From Aricia agestis (lineage: Eukaryota > Arthropoda > Insecta > Lepidoptera > Lycaenidae): 64,000 nt of DNA. The notes under the pieces are model-generated. The model worked only from the letters and a program-made list of their open reading frames with translations. It did not search any database and was not told the DNA's origin. The stretch is taken from contig NC_056428.1 of the NCBI RefSeq assembly GCF_905147365.1, forward strand, positions 38,607,001 through 38,671,000, read 5' to 3'. Of the stretch, positions 32,269 to 43,330 are shown one piece after another. Numbering within the stretch: position 1 is the first letter of the stretch; each line of letters starts with the position of its first letter. Both the position numbers and the translations under genes were made by a program.

Positions 32269-33049
32269 TTTCATGCTTTTTAAACTTGTGTTGGTTATAG
32301 TGCAGAATAATTCCTATCAACAGGATACCATATTATATCCCAATGAATACCATCTAGGAATGTCCTTTTGGATGAAGCCGTCAATATGAGTCCAAACATG
32401 AAACCTCCACTTTGGGTTCATATGGAGCTCGGCTCCTATAGAATCCAGGTGATGCTGCAGCAGCAGCATGCAAAAATTTATTGGTTATCTACGTCTTACT
32501 AGTTGTCGCAATTAAAATGAACCCAAACACGAAACCATTGCTCTAAGTTGGTGAGGAGTTGGGTATCCTATTGATTACCAGGTGATGCTGCAGCAACAGG
32601 TCAACTTTCCATTAATGTGTAAATATTCATAAATTTCACGAACTAGCATGCAATAAAGCCCACCAAACGACTGCAAGTTGCTAATCGGCCCTTCACGAAC
32701 CAGATGAACCGCGATTTTTCAGCACGTAGCAGGCTGATGATGATGTCAGCTTTCAAACAAAAAAAACTAGATCAATATCGGTCCACCCGTTTGGATGCTC
32801 GATGCCACAGACAGACAGACAGACAGACAGACCGACAGACAGAGACGTCAATTTTATAACACCCCTCTTTTTTGTCGGGGGTTAAAAAGATTGGGTTTAA
32901 CTAGATCGGCTTGACTCGGATACAAATTTTTAGTTTTACAGAACAGAATTTTGTAAATAATATTAACATAGTAATTTTGTATTTGGTTTATATATGCTTT
33001 ATACATCTAATATGATCAATGATCATCTGATAATATTATAATAAATGTG
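32269..33049. repeat. Repeat fragments
   Basis: Two direct repeats of caggtgatgctgcagca lie at about 32447 and 32580 within diverged copies of the segment ccaaacacgaaacc. About 32768-32887 is a retroelement-like tail (atcggtccacccgtttggat, a (cagacaga)n run, tataacacccctctttttt, gtcgggggttaaa), found again at 36985-37079. Confidence 0.55.
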
Positions 33050-33505
33050 AAAAATCCGGCTAAGTGCGTATCAGGCCACGCGCAATATTATAGGGTTTCG
33101 TAGTCTCCGTAACGGAACCCTTATAGATTCGTCACGTCTGTTTGTCTGTCTGTCCGTCCGTATGTCACAGCCACTTTTCTCCGGAACTATAAGAGCTATA
33201 CTATTGAAACTTGATTAGTAGATGTAGCTGTGAACTACATTAAGATTTTGATACAAAAATGAAAAAAAAAATTTAAGATGTTAGGTGTACATTTTTATAA
33301 AAACTATCAACAAAAATTGGTTCGAACGAGATCTAGCAAATAGTTTTTTTTATACGTCATAAATGGAAAACCTTAATTTAACTTTCATTAAATCAACTGA
33401 AATAAAAAAATAGATCAAATATATTTTAATTTCAAAAAAATATCTTATTGCTGCTGCGGAACCCTTCATGGACGTGTCCAACTCGCACTTTGCCGATTTA
33501 TTTTA
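33050..33505 (-). repeat. Repeat Y relative, diverged
   Basis: aaaatccggctaagtgcgta and gggtttcgtagtctccgtaa open it and tgctgcggaacccttcatgg then ccaactcgcactttgccgat close it. It is more diverged than the other Y copies. It lies next to a repeat Z copy. Confidence 0.6.
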
Positions 33506-34015
33506 GTTGATCGACTATTACTTAACTATTTATAAAGTCTTCTTAGCCGTGATAGTATTCAGCATATTTCCTATTCCCGTGAATTTTTTCACATTTCCAG
33601 AAGCAACCGTTTAGTTGGTAGAAGGGGGACACTGGACTCTTAACGATTTTTTCCACTTTAAAACTTCATATTTCACGAATAGATCTCCAAATCGGAAAAT
33701 GGTCTTTGGATACTTGTAATATTTTTAGAAACCTATTCAACGACACCACACAAGGTGGGGTTGATATAAAAAAAAAACATTCCCGCTTGAACACATCAAG
33801 CGGGGATGATTTTACGGGGCTGAGGGGAGGTAGCACATATATATTTATTTAATATTTTATATACCATTTTGTCGGGATCATTAATATGTGCATTCATGCC
33901 GAATTACGGCTTTGTAGGTATGTACTATATAGTCTCTGAGCAAAACCGCGTAGAGACAGGCCGACGTTAAGACCGAAACCATAAGGGGTTCCTTGTTGAC
34001 TACGGAACTCTAAAA
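33506..34015. repeat. Repeat Z, uninterrupted copy
   Basis: It carries gttgatcgactattactt, aaacttcatatttcacgaa, catcaagcggggatgatttt, taccattttgtcgggatc and gggttccttgttgactacgg. The same order occurs at about 39690-40562, where a SINE interrupts it. Confidence 0.7.
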
Positions 34016-34842
34016 AGTACATATTGTCGTTGAAATACTAATACCTCCAAACTTGCATTCTCTCTTAATTGACGGTTTTACAAGAATACGTGATCGCAAT
34101 TTAGAAAGTAATAAGTGTTGTGGAGTTTAATTAGAAATTATGATAAAATTCTGTAAATAAAAACTTAAAAATCAATGGTTTTTCTTGCTCCTAAAAAGCA
34201 CACAGGAGGTATTGGTACTTCAATGACAATTCAATGTATATTTAAGATATGATACAATCAAGGAATCTTATTCATGTTAGGCATTAGCAGGTATACCAGG
34301 ATGGCGAACCTTTTCGTATTAATGTGCCCTTTTTCTGAAGAAATCTTCAGTTAAGTCATAAACGTGCCATTCAATTGTTTTTTGTGATTCGATGCGTATT
34401 TCAAAATTTTCCTTATTAGTTATTTGGTACCCACTATGCAGAATTGGATCTAACCTTCATTGTTGGTTATAACCTCCTCCTTTTTGGAAGTCGGTTAAAA
34501 ATAATTTCGATAGATAGATAGATTTGTGACACGCGTGCCATTAGTTCGCCATCCCGGAGGTATACGGTTGTCAATTATGGTTGACCGATGATGATTTTTA
34601 TGTGAAAAACGCAATGGATCTCAATTGATAGATAGTCCGGGAGACGGGGCTTTTTATTTCAGGAAAATGTACGTTTGCCGTTAGATTCTGTATTAACGCA
34701 GGCGAAACCTCGGTTAAACCTCAGCTTATCTATATAAGTTTAAAAGATCTACTTGCATATGAAATAAATTCGTTGTAATATACAGAGTGCATCAAAACAA
34801 AATAATTACTTTAGGGTGTCTTTAAATGTGTATGTGTCCCTT
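34016..34842. other. Gene-free stretch
   Basis: About 34463-34500 is the cctcctcctttttggaagtc scrap on the minus strand, followed by a (gata)n run. About 34785-34842 is the start of a family T-like sequence (ttactttagggtgtctttaa) split by the next element. Confidence 0.4.
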
Positions 34843-34976
34843 GGAGCCCCCGCAGACTGCAGACTTTATGAATTAGAAGATGTATGAAAGTGCGCACATT
34901 AAACGATTTGTATCGGCCGATAATGTACTGAAACCCCGATTTATTTGTAGTCTGCGGGGGCTCTTAGATAAAGTTC
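34843..34976. mobile_element. MITE with ggagcccccgcagac ends
   Basis: ggagcccccgcagactgcag pairs with the complement of gtagtctgcgggggctctt. It lies within a family T-like sequence, between tgtgtatgtgtccctt and aaagttcacgaacacc. Confidence 0.75.
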
Positions 34977-35263
34977 ACGAACACCAAGTATTTTCATGTT
35001 GTTTTTATTACAGCCTGTAATATTTATATAAGGACATGTTGCGAATTGAGTTGTACAGAGTACACAAAACATCCAATCTGCGCCATCGATTCGACAAAAA
35101 CTTGCAACCAACTTGTAAACTATTCCAACAAACTTTTGTCAGTTTAAAAATATACTTAAAATAATTCGAGACTGAGACGTTAAAACTTTCTGCCCGTATA
35201 TTAGCAGGGTTTGTGTGAATGTAACGTCAATAATGTAACAAAAAATGTTTGTAGAATTGTATG

Positions 35264-35279
35264 TATGGGCGTACCGAGG

Positions 35280-35315
<36 letters not shown>

Positions 35316-35568
35316 GTCAGGGGGAGGAGAGGGGGCGGTTGCCCCCCCCCCCCCCCCGATCATGTTGATGTCCCTACTAAGTATATTATCAAGTACTTTC
35401 ATCTATAAAAATTAAACAAAATAATACGAATTTTTGCCATTTCTTTGCAAAAAATCTGATTTGCCCCCCCCCCCCCCCTGGCCCAGATTCTGCGTAATTG
35501 CCCCCCAGTCTGCCCCAGAACCTGGGTAATATGCCCCCCCCTGGCCCAGAACCTGGGTACGCCCATGG
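35264..35568. mobile_element. Element with poly-G and poly-C tracts
   Basis: The ends tatgggcgtaccgaggc and gggtacgcccat are inverted repeats. Inside are about 33 consecutive G from 35281, a further run of at least 17 C near 35344, a third of about 16 C near 35464, and three ccccagaacctgggta-type repeats. The proline and glycine runs in overlapping frames come from these tracts. Runs this long can form quadruplexes and their lengths may be assembly-limited. Confidence 0.75.
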
Positions 35569-35710
35569 AATTGTAGATAATAATACAAGTATAAGGCATG
35601 TAATGCAAATCTATTGTAATGTATGTTGTTTATCATTGTAGAAAATGTCTGTACCATGTATTGTATATTTTAACTATTAAGATTTTTACCTTTAATTAAA
35701 TGTCTTGCAG

Positions 35711-35803
35711 CTAGCACGACGAAGGCAAATGGGATTCTATTTTAGCACCGAGTGGGCAGGATTACGCTTGGACCGCAATTTGTACTACTGCGAGTTGGAA
35801 TAA
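35711..35803 (+). CDS. Possible terminal exon, unassigned
   Basis: A strong acceptor (tttttaccttt...tgtcttgcag, ending 35710) is followed by 30 codons and TAA. The peptide contains MGFYFSTEWAGLRLDRNLYY. Composition and aromatic-rich sequence look coding, but I do not recognise the family and found no upstream exon. It would need a phase-0 partner. A MITE begins 22 bp after the stop. It may be a chance frame within a repeat. Confidence 0.3.
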   Translation, partial: LARRRQMGFYFSTEWAGLRLDRNLYYCELE

Positions 35804-35825
35804 GTATTTAGACTGAATTCTCGCT

Positions 35826-36060
35826 TTAAGGCTCAATTTATACCGCCGCGGAATGGAACGGAATGGAAGCGTCAATTTCGCCTCATGCGAGGAAATTGGC
35901 ACCGGAGAATTCTCGAGAATTCCGCGAAAGACGCGCGTCCAATGTTTTGGCTCGTGTTTTTTATGTCTTATACTGTTGATATAAAGTTCATTGTGCTATG
36001 TACAGTTTCGTTACTAAAGTCGCTTCCGTTCCATTCCACGGCGGTACAAACTGAGCATAA
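35826..36060. mobile_element. MITE with ccgttccattcc ends
   Basis: taaggctcaatttataccgc then cgcggaatggaacggaatgg pairs with ccgttccattccacggcggt and acaaactgagcataa. The style matches 47488-47738 (taagggtcaatttatac). Confidence 0.75.
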
Positions 36061-36684
36061 GACGGCTTTCCTATTTGGGTCAGTCTATAGCATGCATATG
36101 CATAAAATGTCGTCGATCGTGAACAGTCATAGACAATATTTCTTCTGGCCTTTAAATACGTTACTTATAGCTTGTGTTGGTCCATCATGCAACGTGGAAG
36201 GCCCTATTAGATTGCCCATGATCGTGCATGCATTCTGAGATTGTTCAAGGTATAGATTGTAATATTTACAGGGACTGTATATTCCAAGAAACCAAAAAAA
36301 TATTTTATAAATCTTGGTGAAATGCTGAAAGTAAGTATGTTAGCGATGCATCATGCACCTATGTTCGTCGTTCTAAAACATTTTGGTCAAAATAACGTTG
36401 TCTTCGAATTATAGTAGTATCTGATAAAAACAGTACACTGTTCTATTTAAGGCAAGAAAGTAGCCTACTGAACGAGATTAGCTATTGAAAGTACAAAATC
36501 TTGATCAGGGCCAGGTGTCAGAATGAATAATATTAAACCGATTAAGTCATTAGAAGTTACCTTGTTACTAAGACTGTTGCTAAGAAAACTCTATATTATG
36601 TTAGCTTTCAAACTAAAACTAAATCAAAATCGTTGCACCCTTTTGGGAGCTATGATGCCCTGGTTACACACACCCATACTATCC
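36061..36684. other. Gene-free stretch
   Basis: Nothing firm is seen apart from a retroelement-like scrap near 36600-36655 (atcaaaatcgttgcaccctt). Confidence 0.4.
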
Positions 36685-36893
36685 ATATACACTAATATTA
36701 TAATGTGAAGTATGTCTGTCTGTCTGTTACTTCTTCACGTTGAAACAACTAAACCGATTTTGTTAAAATTTGGTATGAAGATACTTTGAGTCGCGGGAAA
36801 GGACATAGGATACCTTTATCCTGGAAGACTGTACAGTCCCCGCGCGATAAACGAAGTTTAACGCAACGGAGTTGCGGGCGTCATATATTTAGT
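36685..36893 (+). mobile_element. Non-autonomous Helitron
   Basis: It starts near tccatatacactaatattat with a (tctg)n run. The 3' hairpin cgcaacggagttgcg is followed by ggcgtcat and a decayed end. Same family as 11294-11495. Confidence 0.7.
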
Positions 36894-36984
36894 GTGACAT
36901 AACTTTTCACTTTTGTGGTGTTCAAGAATCGAGACATAAGAGTCGAACGTTAGAAGCGATTTCAAAAGAAATTAACTCTTAAAC

Positions 36985-37079
36985 TAGATCAAAATCGGTC
37001 CACCCGTTTGGATGCTACGATTTCACAGACAGACAGACACGTCAAACTTATAACACCCCTCTTATTCGTCGGGGGTTAA
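36985..37079 (+). repeat. Retroelement-like tail
   Basis: aaaatcggtccacccgtttg, cagacagacagacac, ttataacacccctcttattc and gtcgggggttaaa. Matches about 32768-32887. Confidence 0.6.
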
Positions 37080-37362
37080 ATAGTTTATGAAAATACGAAT
37101 GGTATCAACTGAGCACCTACGTTTCCTGTGATATTGTAACCAAATTTCATGTCGGATAGGCTTACAGAATGGACTGTAAGGGGCAGCTTATACCTATATG
37201 TTAGCAATTACTACATCCATTATCCGTCAACATCTATTGATAGTCAAAGCTTTCCAAACACCATGGAATATAGCCTTAATGACATGGGAGGGTTGGACCA
37301 GAGATTGTATTGAATATATAGACTATACCTATATTAGGTGTAAAGCTGTAGGGTTTGAAGAC

Positions 37363-37640
37363 CTCTGTGGCTCAATTGGTTGAGTGTGCAGCAGCTCAAG
37401 CCGGGGGTCGCGGGTTCGAATCCCACCCACGGAACAAAAAGTTTTCAATGTTCCCGGGTCTGGATGTGTATCAAATATGTGTATGATATAATAAAAATCT
37501 TAAATAGATGTATAGTATAAAAGTATTAAATTTATATTTCCGTTGTCTGGTACATGTAACACAAGTCCTTCAAGTACTTAGCACGGGGCCAGACTGACGT
37601 GGTGTGAAGCGTCCATAGATAGTATTATTATTATAGGCAT
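37363..37640 (+). mobile_element. tRNA-derived SINE, copy 2 (intact head)
   Basis: ctctgtggctcaattggttg carries the A box and gcgggttcgaatcccaccca a perfect B box. The body matches 10075-10346 (taacacaagtccttcaagta, gacgtggtgtgaagcgtcca) and ends in an (att)n tail. The head could still recruit RNA polymerase III, but the element is a SINE. Confidence 0.85.
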
Positions 37641-38175
37641 GATGACTATTTTTTTTTCTTATCGGCAATTGAAGGACACTTAAAAAATAGAAACATCGTT
37701 GAAAGAATGACTCTGATAGCTTAAAAATTCACCAAGATATGACAATTCAAATATATCATAAAAAAGACCTGCCCGAAACGCTCCATACAAAGTGCTACGA
37801 AATACTGACGTCAGTCTTTCGTAGTTTGTACGCACCGGGAGACAACTTTGTTCGACAGGTATATTAAATATTGCGTTTATGAAAGTGGTTTCATAACAAA
37901 AGTTGCTTTTAATTAAGTAGGTAAGTCTTTATTTTCATTTTTCTGTTTTATGTAACAGGCATGATTTTTTTTCTTTTTGGTAAGTAAAGGACTATTCAAA
38001 AATAGAAACATCGGTGAAAAAATTACCTATAGCTAAAAAACTCTCCAAGACATTGCAATTCAAAAGTAACATAAAATAGACCTTCCCAAAACGCTTCATC
38101 CAAAATATCAGGAAACTCTGACGTCACGCCTAGCTAGTTGGTACGCATCGCGGGAAGATTTTGTTAGATAGCTAT
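37641..38175. repeat. Diverged direct duplication of about 250 bp
   Basis: 37641-37900 and 37960-38175 share aaaaatagaaacatcg, accttcccaaaacgct or cctgcccgaaacgct, ctgacgtcacg or ctgacgtcagt, and the gacaactttgtt or gaagattttgtt segment. The second copy is broken at about 38176 by an inserted element and resumes at about 38769 with catacgttagatattgcgtt. Confidence 0.65.
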
Positions 38176-38768
38176 ACGCAGCCCCGGATCTAGGGGGGGC
38201 AAGCCGGGGCCTATGCCCCGGGCGGCAAATTCAGGGGGCGGCCAAATTCACACTTCACGGACCTCATCATTTATTTAACTTTGACCACTTTTTTGAAAAT
38301 TTTTGCTGAGACGACCACACAAGGTTTCACCCTGTGCGGTAGCGAAACGGCGAAACCTTACATATTATTTACTGGTATGTAGAATTTGTTTAAGTTAGGG
38401 TCAGTAGAGTTAGGCCGTGTAGATTCAGAAGCTAATTGGCTCTACATGAGATCTCATATCTTTTTCACTGGGTAAGCCTTATGTGGTCGTCTCGGCAATA
38501 TTTTACAAAAAATGTTTTTGGTGGGATTTTTTATTTCTGTAAGATAAAAAAAATTGGGCTAAATTTGCCGCCCCTCTAAATCTGCCGCCCTATAGCCTCC
38601 AGCCTACTTAGCCTATTGGTAAATCCGCCACTGCCTACCCTGTTAAATATATATATTGATAGCTGAAATTATATGGATGATAGAGGTGAAAATAAACATA
38701 AGTAGGTAGGCGGGGCGGCATTTTTCAGTTTTTGCCCCACCTAAAAAAAATTGAAGATCCGGGGCTGA
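38176..38768. mobile_element. Non-autonomous element, gccccggatctag ends
   Basis: It opens cagccccggatctagggggg and closes gaagatccggggctg, with inverted ends. The centre includes a second partial copy (aaatccgccactg at about 38620). It interrupts the duplicated segment above, as the sister sequence around 37860-37890 shows. Confidence 0.7.
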
Positions 38769-39121
38769 CCATACGTTAGATATTGCGTTTCATAAAAAAA
38801 AATTGTCATAAATTGCATAACTTATCGCATGGTATAAAAAATAAAAATAAAATATTAAAAAATTACACTTGGCCATCCAACTTTGAAGGCTCAAAACAAA
38901 AAGCAGAAATTTTGGGAATACTTATTTTTAATAATTGTTTTTATTTCATTAAAAAACCGCCCAAGTGCGTGTCGCGCCACGCGCAATATAGGGTTCCGTA
39001 GTAGGTACCACTAGTTTTTGATAATTTTTGTATGGTCAACGAATGTACATTTATAACGTGTTTTATACTGCTAACAACATCATCTCAGTTACTTTCAAAG
39101 GAATTTGAACGAAAAGTTCCT
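38769..39121. other. Gene-free stretch
   Basis: About 38955-39005 is a short repeat Y or Z-like scrap (cccaagtgcgtgtcgcgcca, gggttccgtag). No gene. Confidence 0.4.
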
Positions 39122-39682
39122 ATACAGTGTGTAATAAAAATGTGATAATACTTTAGTGTGTGTACGTGTTCCTTGTAGAGAGTTCACCGTGAAGGTAGCA
39201 GCGCTGAAAGACGATTTTTTTTTCACTTTTGTCTGGACAAGGCATAAAGTTACCTAGCGGAATAGAGCAACAATCTCGAGCTGTCAAACGAAACCGAAAT
39301 TGGTTTTCATCTGTGTGAAAAATATGTGTACGTATACACTTACACAAGCATGATCGAACATTAATTATATGAGATAAAATTGTCAACGTGTGGCACGTGC
39401 CGACTGGACATCAAAAAAAGAGTGCTGCTGTCATGTATCACGCGTCTCTTTTTACCACGCAGTGTTACTGATAGTGACATCTCTCTTGTTCAGGCCTTTG
39501 TTTCTCTATTCTGCTAGGTATATTAACTTTATGGGGCAAGGGCCCGAGCGTCACGAGTTTCCCCAGACAAAAGTGAAAAAAAATGTTGGTCTTTCAGCAC
39601 TACTACTTTCACAGTGAACTCTCTACAAGGAACACGTACACACCCTAAAGTATTATCACTTAGTTTTGTTACACCCTGTATA
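39122..39682. mobile_element. MITE family T, large copy
   Basis: Outer arms of about 95 bp (tacagtgtgtaataaaaatg, gtgtacgtgttccttgtag) and additional inner complementary pieces (acttttgtctggacaaggca at about 39223 with ggggcaagggcc...cagacaaaagtg at about 39533-39578). It is longer than the 16 kb and 31 kb copies and may be nearer the full-length form, but it has no transposase frame. Confidence 0.8.
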
Positions 39683-39689
39683 CTTCGCC

Positions 39690-40477
39690 GAATACATTTT
39701 TTTAGTTGATCGACTATAACTCAAAAACTTTTTTTTTAACGGGCAAAAGGTCAAATTGTAATGACATTGATGTCCGAACAAAGGGGGAAGTCCACGGGAA
39801 AAAAAACTCAAAAACTTATGAAATATTAACGTTTGTGAAATATTAAATTTAAAACTTAATATTTCACAAACGGATCTCTAAATCGGAAAATGATATGAGT
39901 ATGAGTACCCATAATATTTTTAAAAAAACCTGTCCAACGACATCCCACACGATGGGGTGGACGCAAAAAATATATTCATCCCCGCTTGATGTGTAGGGAA
40001 GGTATCATAAAAAATATATTTTTAAGATGTGGCTTATACGTGGGAGAGCCATGCTTCGGCACGAATGGGCCGGCTCGACCGGATAAATACCACGTTCTCA
40101 CAGAAAACCGGCGTGAAACAGCGCTTGCGCTGTGTTTCGCCGAGTGAGTGAGTTTACCGGAGGCCCAATACCCTATTCCCTTCCCTACCCTCAACTATTC
40201 CCTTCCCTTCCCTTCCCTACCCTCCCCTATTACCCTATTCCCTCTTAAAAGGCCGGCAACGCACTTGCAGCTCTTCTGATGCTGCGAGTGTCCATGGGCG
40301 ACGGAAGTTGCTTTCCATCAGGTGACCCGTTTGCTCGTTTGCCCCCTTATTTCATAAAAAAAAAAAGATTTCATGTACCATTTTGTCAGCATCAATAATA
40401 TTATGTGCATTCATGCCAAATTACAGCTCTGTAGGTCCTATAGTCTCTGAGAAAAACCGCGGACAGATAGACAGACG

Positions 40478-40512
<35 letters not shown>

Positions 40513-40562
40513 GGACGGACAGACTGAAATTATAAAGGTTCCTTGTTGACTACGGAACCCTA
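39690..40562. repeat. Repeat Z copy interrupted by a SINE
   Basis: It has the same order of segments as 33506-34015, from ttgatcgactataactcaaa to gggttccttgttgactacgg style sequence and a (gaca)n run. It is split by the SINE at 40037-40366. Confidence 0.7.
40037..40366 (+). mobile_element. SINE family S, copy 4
   Basis: Full length, tacgtgggagagccatgctt to cataaaaaaaaaaa, inserted in repeat Z between gatgtggctta and gatttcatgtaccattttgt. Confidence 0.85.
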
Positions 40563-40591
40563 AAAAATCAAGTAATCTTTTTGTCTTGCAG

Positions 40592-40734
40592 GATTTCTTG
40601 ATTCGGTCGCCGCGCTCAGAGCCCGCAAGCTATGCAATAGCTTAAAATATATCTGTCAATATAGCTGCAGCAGTTTAAAAGCTACTACTACTTTTGAACC
40701 GTTCAGGAGCATAGTAAAACTTTACAAATCATAA
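40592..40734 (+). CDS. Possible terminal exon, unassigned
   Basis: A strong acceptor (ctttttgtcttgcag, ending 40591) is followed by a frame that in phase 1 stays open for 46 codons to TAA. It begins FLDSVAALRARKLCN. AATAAA occurs at 40817, 83 bp on, in a setting suitable for polyadenylation. A phase-0 reading gives a 17-residue end. I do not recognise the peptide. Phase 1 would match receptor exon 2, so an alternative distal last exon of the receptor is formally possible but unsupported. Confidence 0.25.
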
Positions 40735-41577
40735 TAATAAGTATTGTATAATGTGTAGCAGTTATTAATATTGCTATTGTAAATACATAATGGTTTAAAT
40801 TAAGGTTTAAATATAATAAAAACACTTTGTACAAAAAGTTTTATTTATTGAAAACCTTTCTTTATATGTTTTGAGATGTCTTTACATATAAAAACGTTTT
40901 CCAATCAAACATACAGTAATCCTCACATACAGTTTATCGAAAGTCATAATTAAGTACTATACATTTTTATAACAAAGGCTTAATTTAGGGCTCCCACACA
41001 TAACTGCGAATTCGGGAGCCCTTATATACGTACACGCACCAGTCCACCCCACACACACGCAATGCACACAGCCCACACGAACCAGCGATTTGGCCACGAC
41101 ATCGCGAGATCACTAGCAACTGTCTGTAAGCGGCCAAACCGCTCGTTGGCGCGGACGCATATAAATCGAGCCTAAGACATTGACGTTCATGATATAAAAA
41201 AAAAAAAAAAAAAAAAAAAACTTTAAAACAACAAAACCATAGACTGTAATAATAATAATTAATCAGATATGCCACCGCTCACAGTTATTTTACCCCTAAA
41301 CTACAATAAATACCTTATACCGTTAACATTATGGTCTCGGGTAAAATAAGTGAACAGTACACCAGGCCACCGACCCCTCACTCAATTATTGCAGATGCTA
41401 CTACTACAGCGAGTAAATTTACTATTCCGATATGTTTCCGTAATGGTAATGCTTTGGCTATTAGCCGATATAAGCCGATTCTAGTGGCCTGCATTACATT
41501 AGGGTCAGTCACATCGCAACGTGACATGTCGATGCAATAGGCTGCATTTTGTGAATTGACCCCAAAAGTCGACCAAC
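40735..41577. repeat. Gene-free stretch
   Basis: It includes an A run at about 41196-41220 and, at about 41497-41570, ends resembling family G (agggtcagtcacatcgcaac and gtgaattgacccc) around a short remnant. The frames at 41331-41584 on both strands are not convincing. Confidence 0.4.
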
Positions 41578-41782
41578 GCGGCAAGCGACCGCGACCGACA
41601 AGAATTCAAATAAAATGACACTTTATGACATTACTTCGTTGCCCTACGCCACTAAGCAGCGACGGCATAGGTCGCTAGACCAATGTGAAATAACAATGTC
41701 GGTAATGAAACCTATAGCCTAGGACTTACGTCATAAAGTGTTAAGTGGCATTGGATTTTTGTCGGTCGCGGTCGCTTGCGGC
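41578..41782. mobile_element. MITE family R, intact copy
   Basis: gcggcaagcgaccgcgaccg acaa at the left pairs with ttgtcggtcgcggtcgcttg cggc at the right. The interior includes aaataaaatgacactttatg and its inverse. Sister of 30526-30800. Confidence 0.85.
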
Positions 41783-42060
41783 AAAGATCAAAAAGTCACC
41801 TTCCATTGCGTAAATAGTATTGTAAATAGTATTGCATGGTTTGCCAATTTTTTAAAAATACTTTTTTACCTGATTCGATAATAGTACTGCGGTTGATCTT
41901 CTTCTGGAGGAGTATTAAATTATTATAGATCTCAGACATTATAAAAATAAGCATTTTTGCATCATACTTACGACGTAATCCATCATACCAGGAAAACTAA
42001 AAATGATTATAGAAATAGGAAATCTATATTTACAAGCGACGAAAGATATCATATACCTAT
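41783..42060. other. AT-rich flank
   Basis: Nothing is recognised. The last eight bases (atacctat) are the left target duplication of the next element. Confidence 0.5.
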
Positions 42061-42601
42061 TAGAGATGTGCCGACTAGTCGGTAAAGTCGACTATTGTGC
42101 CACTTTTGTAGTCGGCGACTAGTCGGCGAATAGCCGGCAAAAAGCGCCTTTTTACTTTTTTGCTGTTATTGAATTTTGCATTAATATTTTGCATTTGCAA
42201 TTAATATAATTAAAGAAAAACCTTGATTATTATTTATAATATTGTATTCAGATCTTACTCATATAGGTGTTACGCATTTTAAAATTAAATGAAGTGTTTC
42301 TGAAATTACTTGCTAGAAAATAAATTATTTTTGTAAATATAATTTTAACAACAAATTAATATGTGTTATTAAATCGAGATTTCATGTACATAAAATATTT
42401 AATGAAAACCATCAACTGTATCATAGCTAAACAAAATAAAGTACGCGAAGTATTCGACACGTTTGCAGGCGGCGGCGTGTGCGACGCGAAACAGCAGTAA
42501 AAAAGCATTACGAAAACTTCCGAAACCATGATCGGCTTGGCCGACTAGTCGGCGATTAGTCGGCTTCTTTGTCGGCCAAACTCATGATCGGCACATCTCT
42601 A
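42061..42601. mobile_element. hAT non-autonomous element, perfect 8-bp target duplication
   Basis: It begins tagagatgtgccgactagtc and ends gatcggcacatctcta, inverted termini of 14 bp. It is flanked on both sides by atacctat (42053-42060 and 42602-42609). Subterminal gactagtcggc repeats occur several times at each end, as expected for transposase-binding repeats. No frame. Confidence 0.95.
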
Positions 42602-42609
42602 ATACCTAT

Positions 42610-43130
42610 ACTTACTTCTGATTTATAATCACTATTATGCATTTTAAAACAGAGATTTTTATGAAGTATGTGAAGATTTTCCATGTAATATTATCTTCTA
42701 TGAATGTATGGAACTTTGAGCTTATTATTGCTATTGAGCAACCATTTTACGTGTTTTGTATAAAAACAATATTCGCCAAATGCCTGATTTTCCATCGAAC
42801 TTGTCGATAATAACTAATAAGCAACAGTCAATCATTTTGAAGCTCTTTATTATTATTAAAGACATTTTACAGTTATATTCCTCTAGAATAAACATCATTA
42901 CAAAATTCATTTCTAAATCTCTAACCAATTCTCAACAGACCTCCATTTATTTAACCATCAATAGGGGCTAACTCTAACAGCTACAAGTATACACATAGTT
43001 GTCTTGTTACCTAAATTCTGAGCAAGTTTTTTTTTTGTATTGTAGTTTAGCAAAATGTATCTAGCTTAAGTGAAAATCATTTAATTTAAGTTAAGTACCT
43101 AATCATTTAATATCACTGAGTGCAGCCGTT
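42610..43130. other. Gene-free stretch of the Furry 3'-side intron
   Basis: AT-rich. No exon pattern, repeat end or RNA gene is recognised on either strand. Confidence 0.45.
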
Positions 43131-43330
43131 AAGCTGGTCGCACATTTGTCAGCATCGTACGCGCCGTACGCTTTGCACGCACCACATGGTGTATACGAAA
43201 TGCGACGCGGACGGTGCGGGTGAATGTGCGAGGTTTTACATGATTAATTGATTACATACAACGATTTCTAAAATGCGGCGGGATCGGCGCGTGCGGCGCG
43301 TATTTTGCTGACAAATATGCGATCAGCTTT
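43131..43330. mobile_element. MITE family C, copy 2
   Basis: aagctggtcgcacatttgtc agc at left and gctgacaaatatgcgatcag ctt at right are inverted. GC-rich interior (cgtacgcgccgtacg, gcgcgtgcggcgcg). It ends 114 bp short of Furry exon 15. Confidence 0.85.

Noticed and set aside
35139..35657. Proline-rich and glycine-rich frames
   Set aside because: Products of the poly-G and poly-C tracts in a mobile element.
37363..37440. tRNA gene with perfect B box
   Set aside because: The sequence continues into a SINE body and att tail shared with 10075-10346. It is a SINE head.
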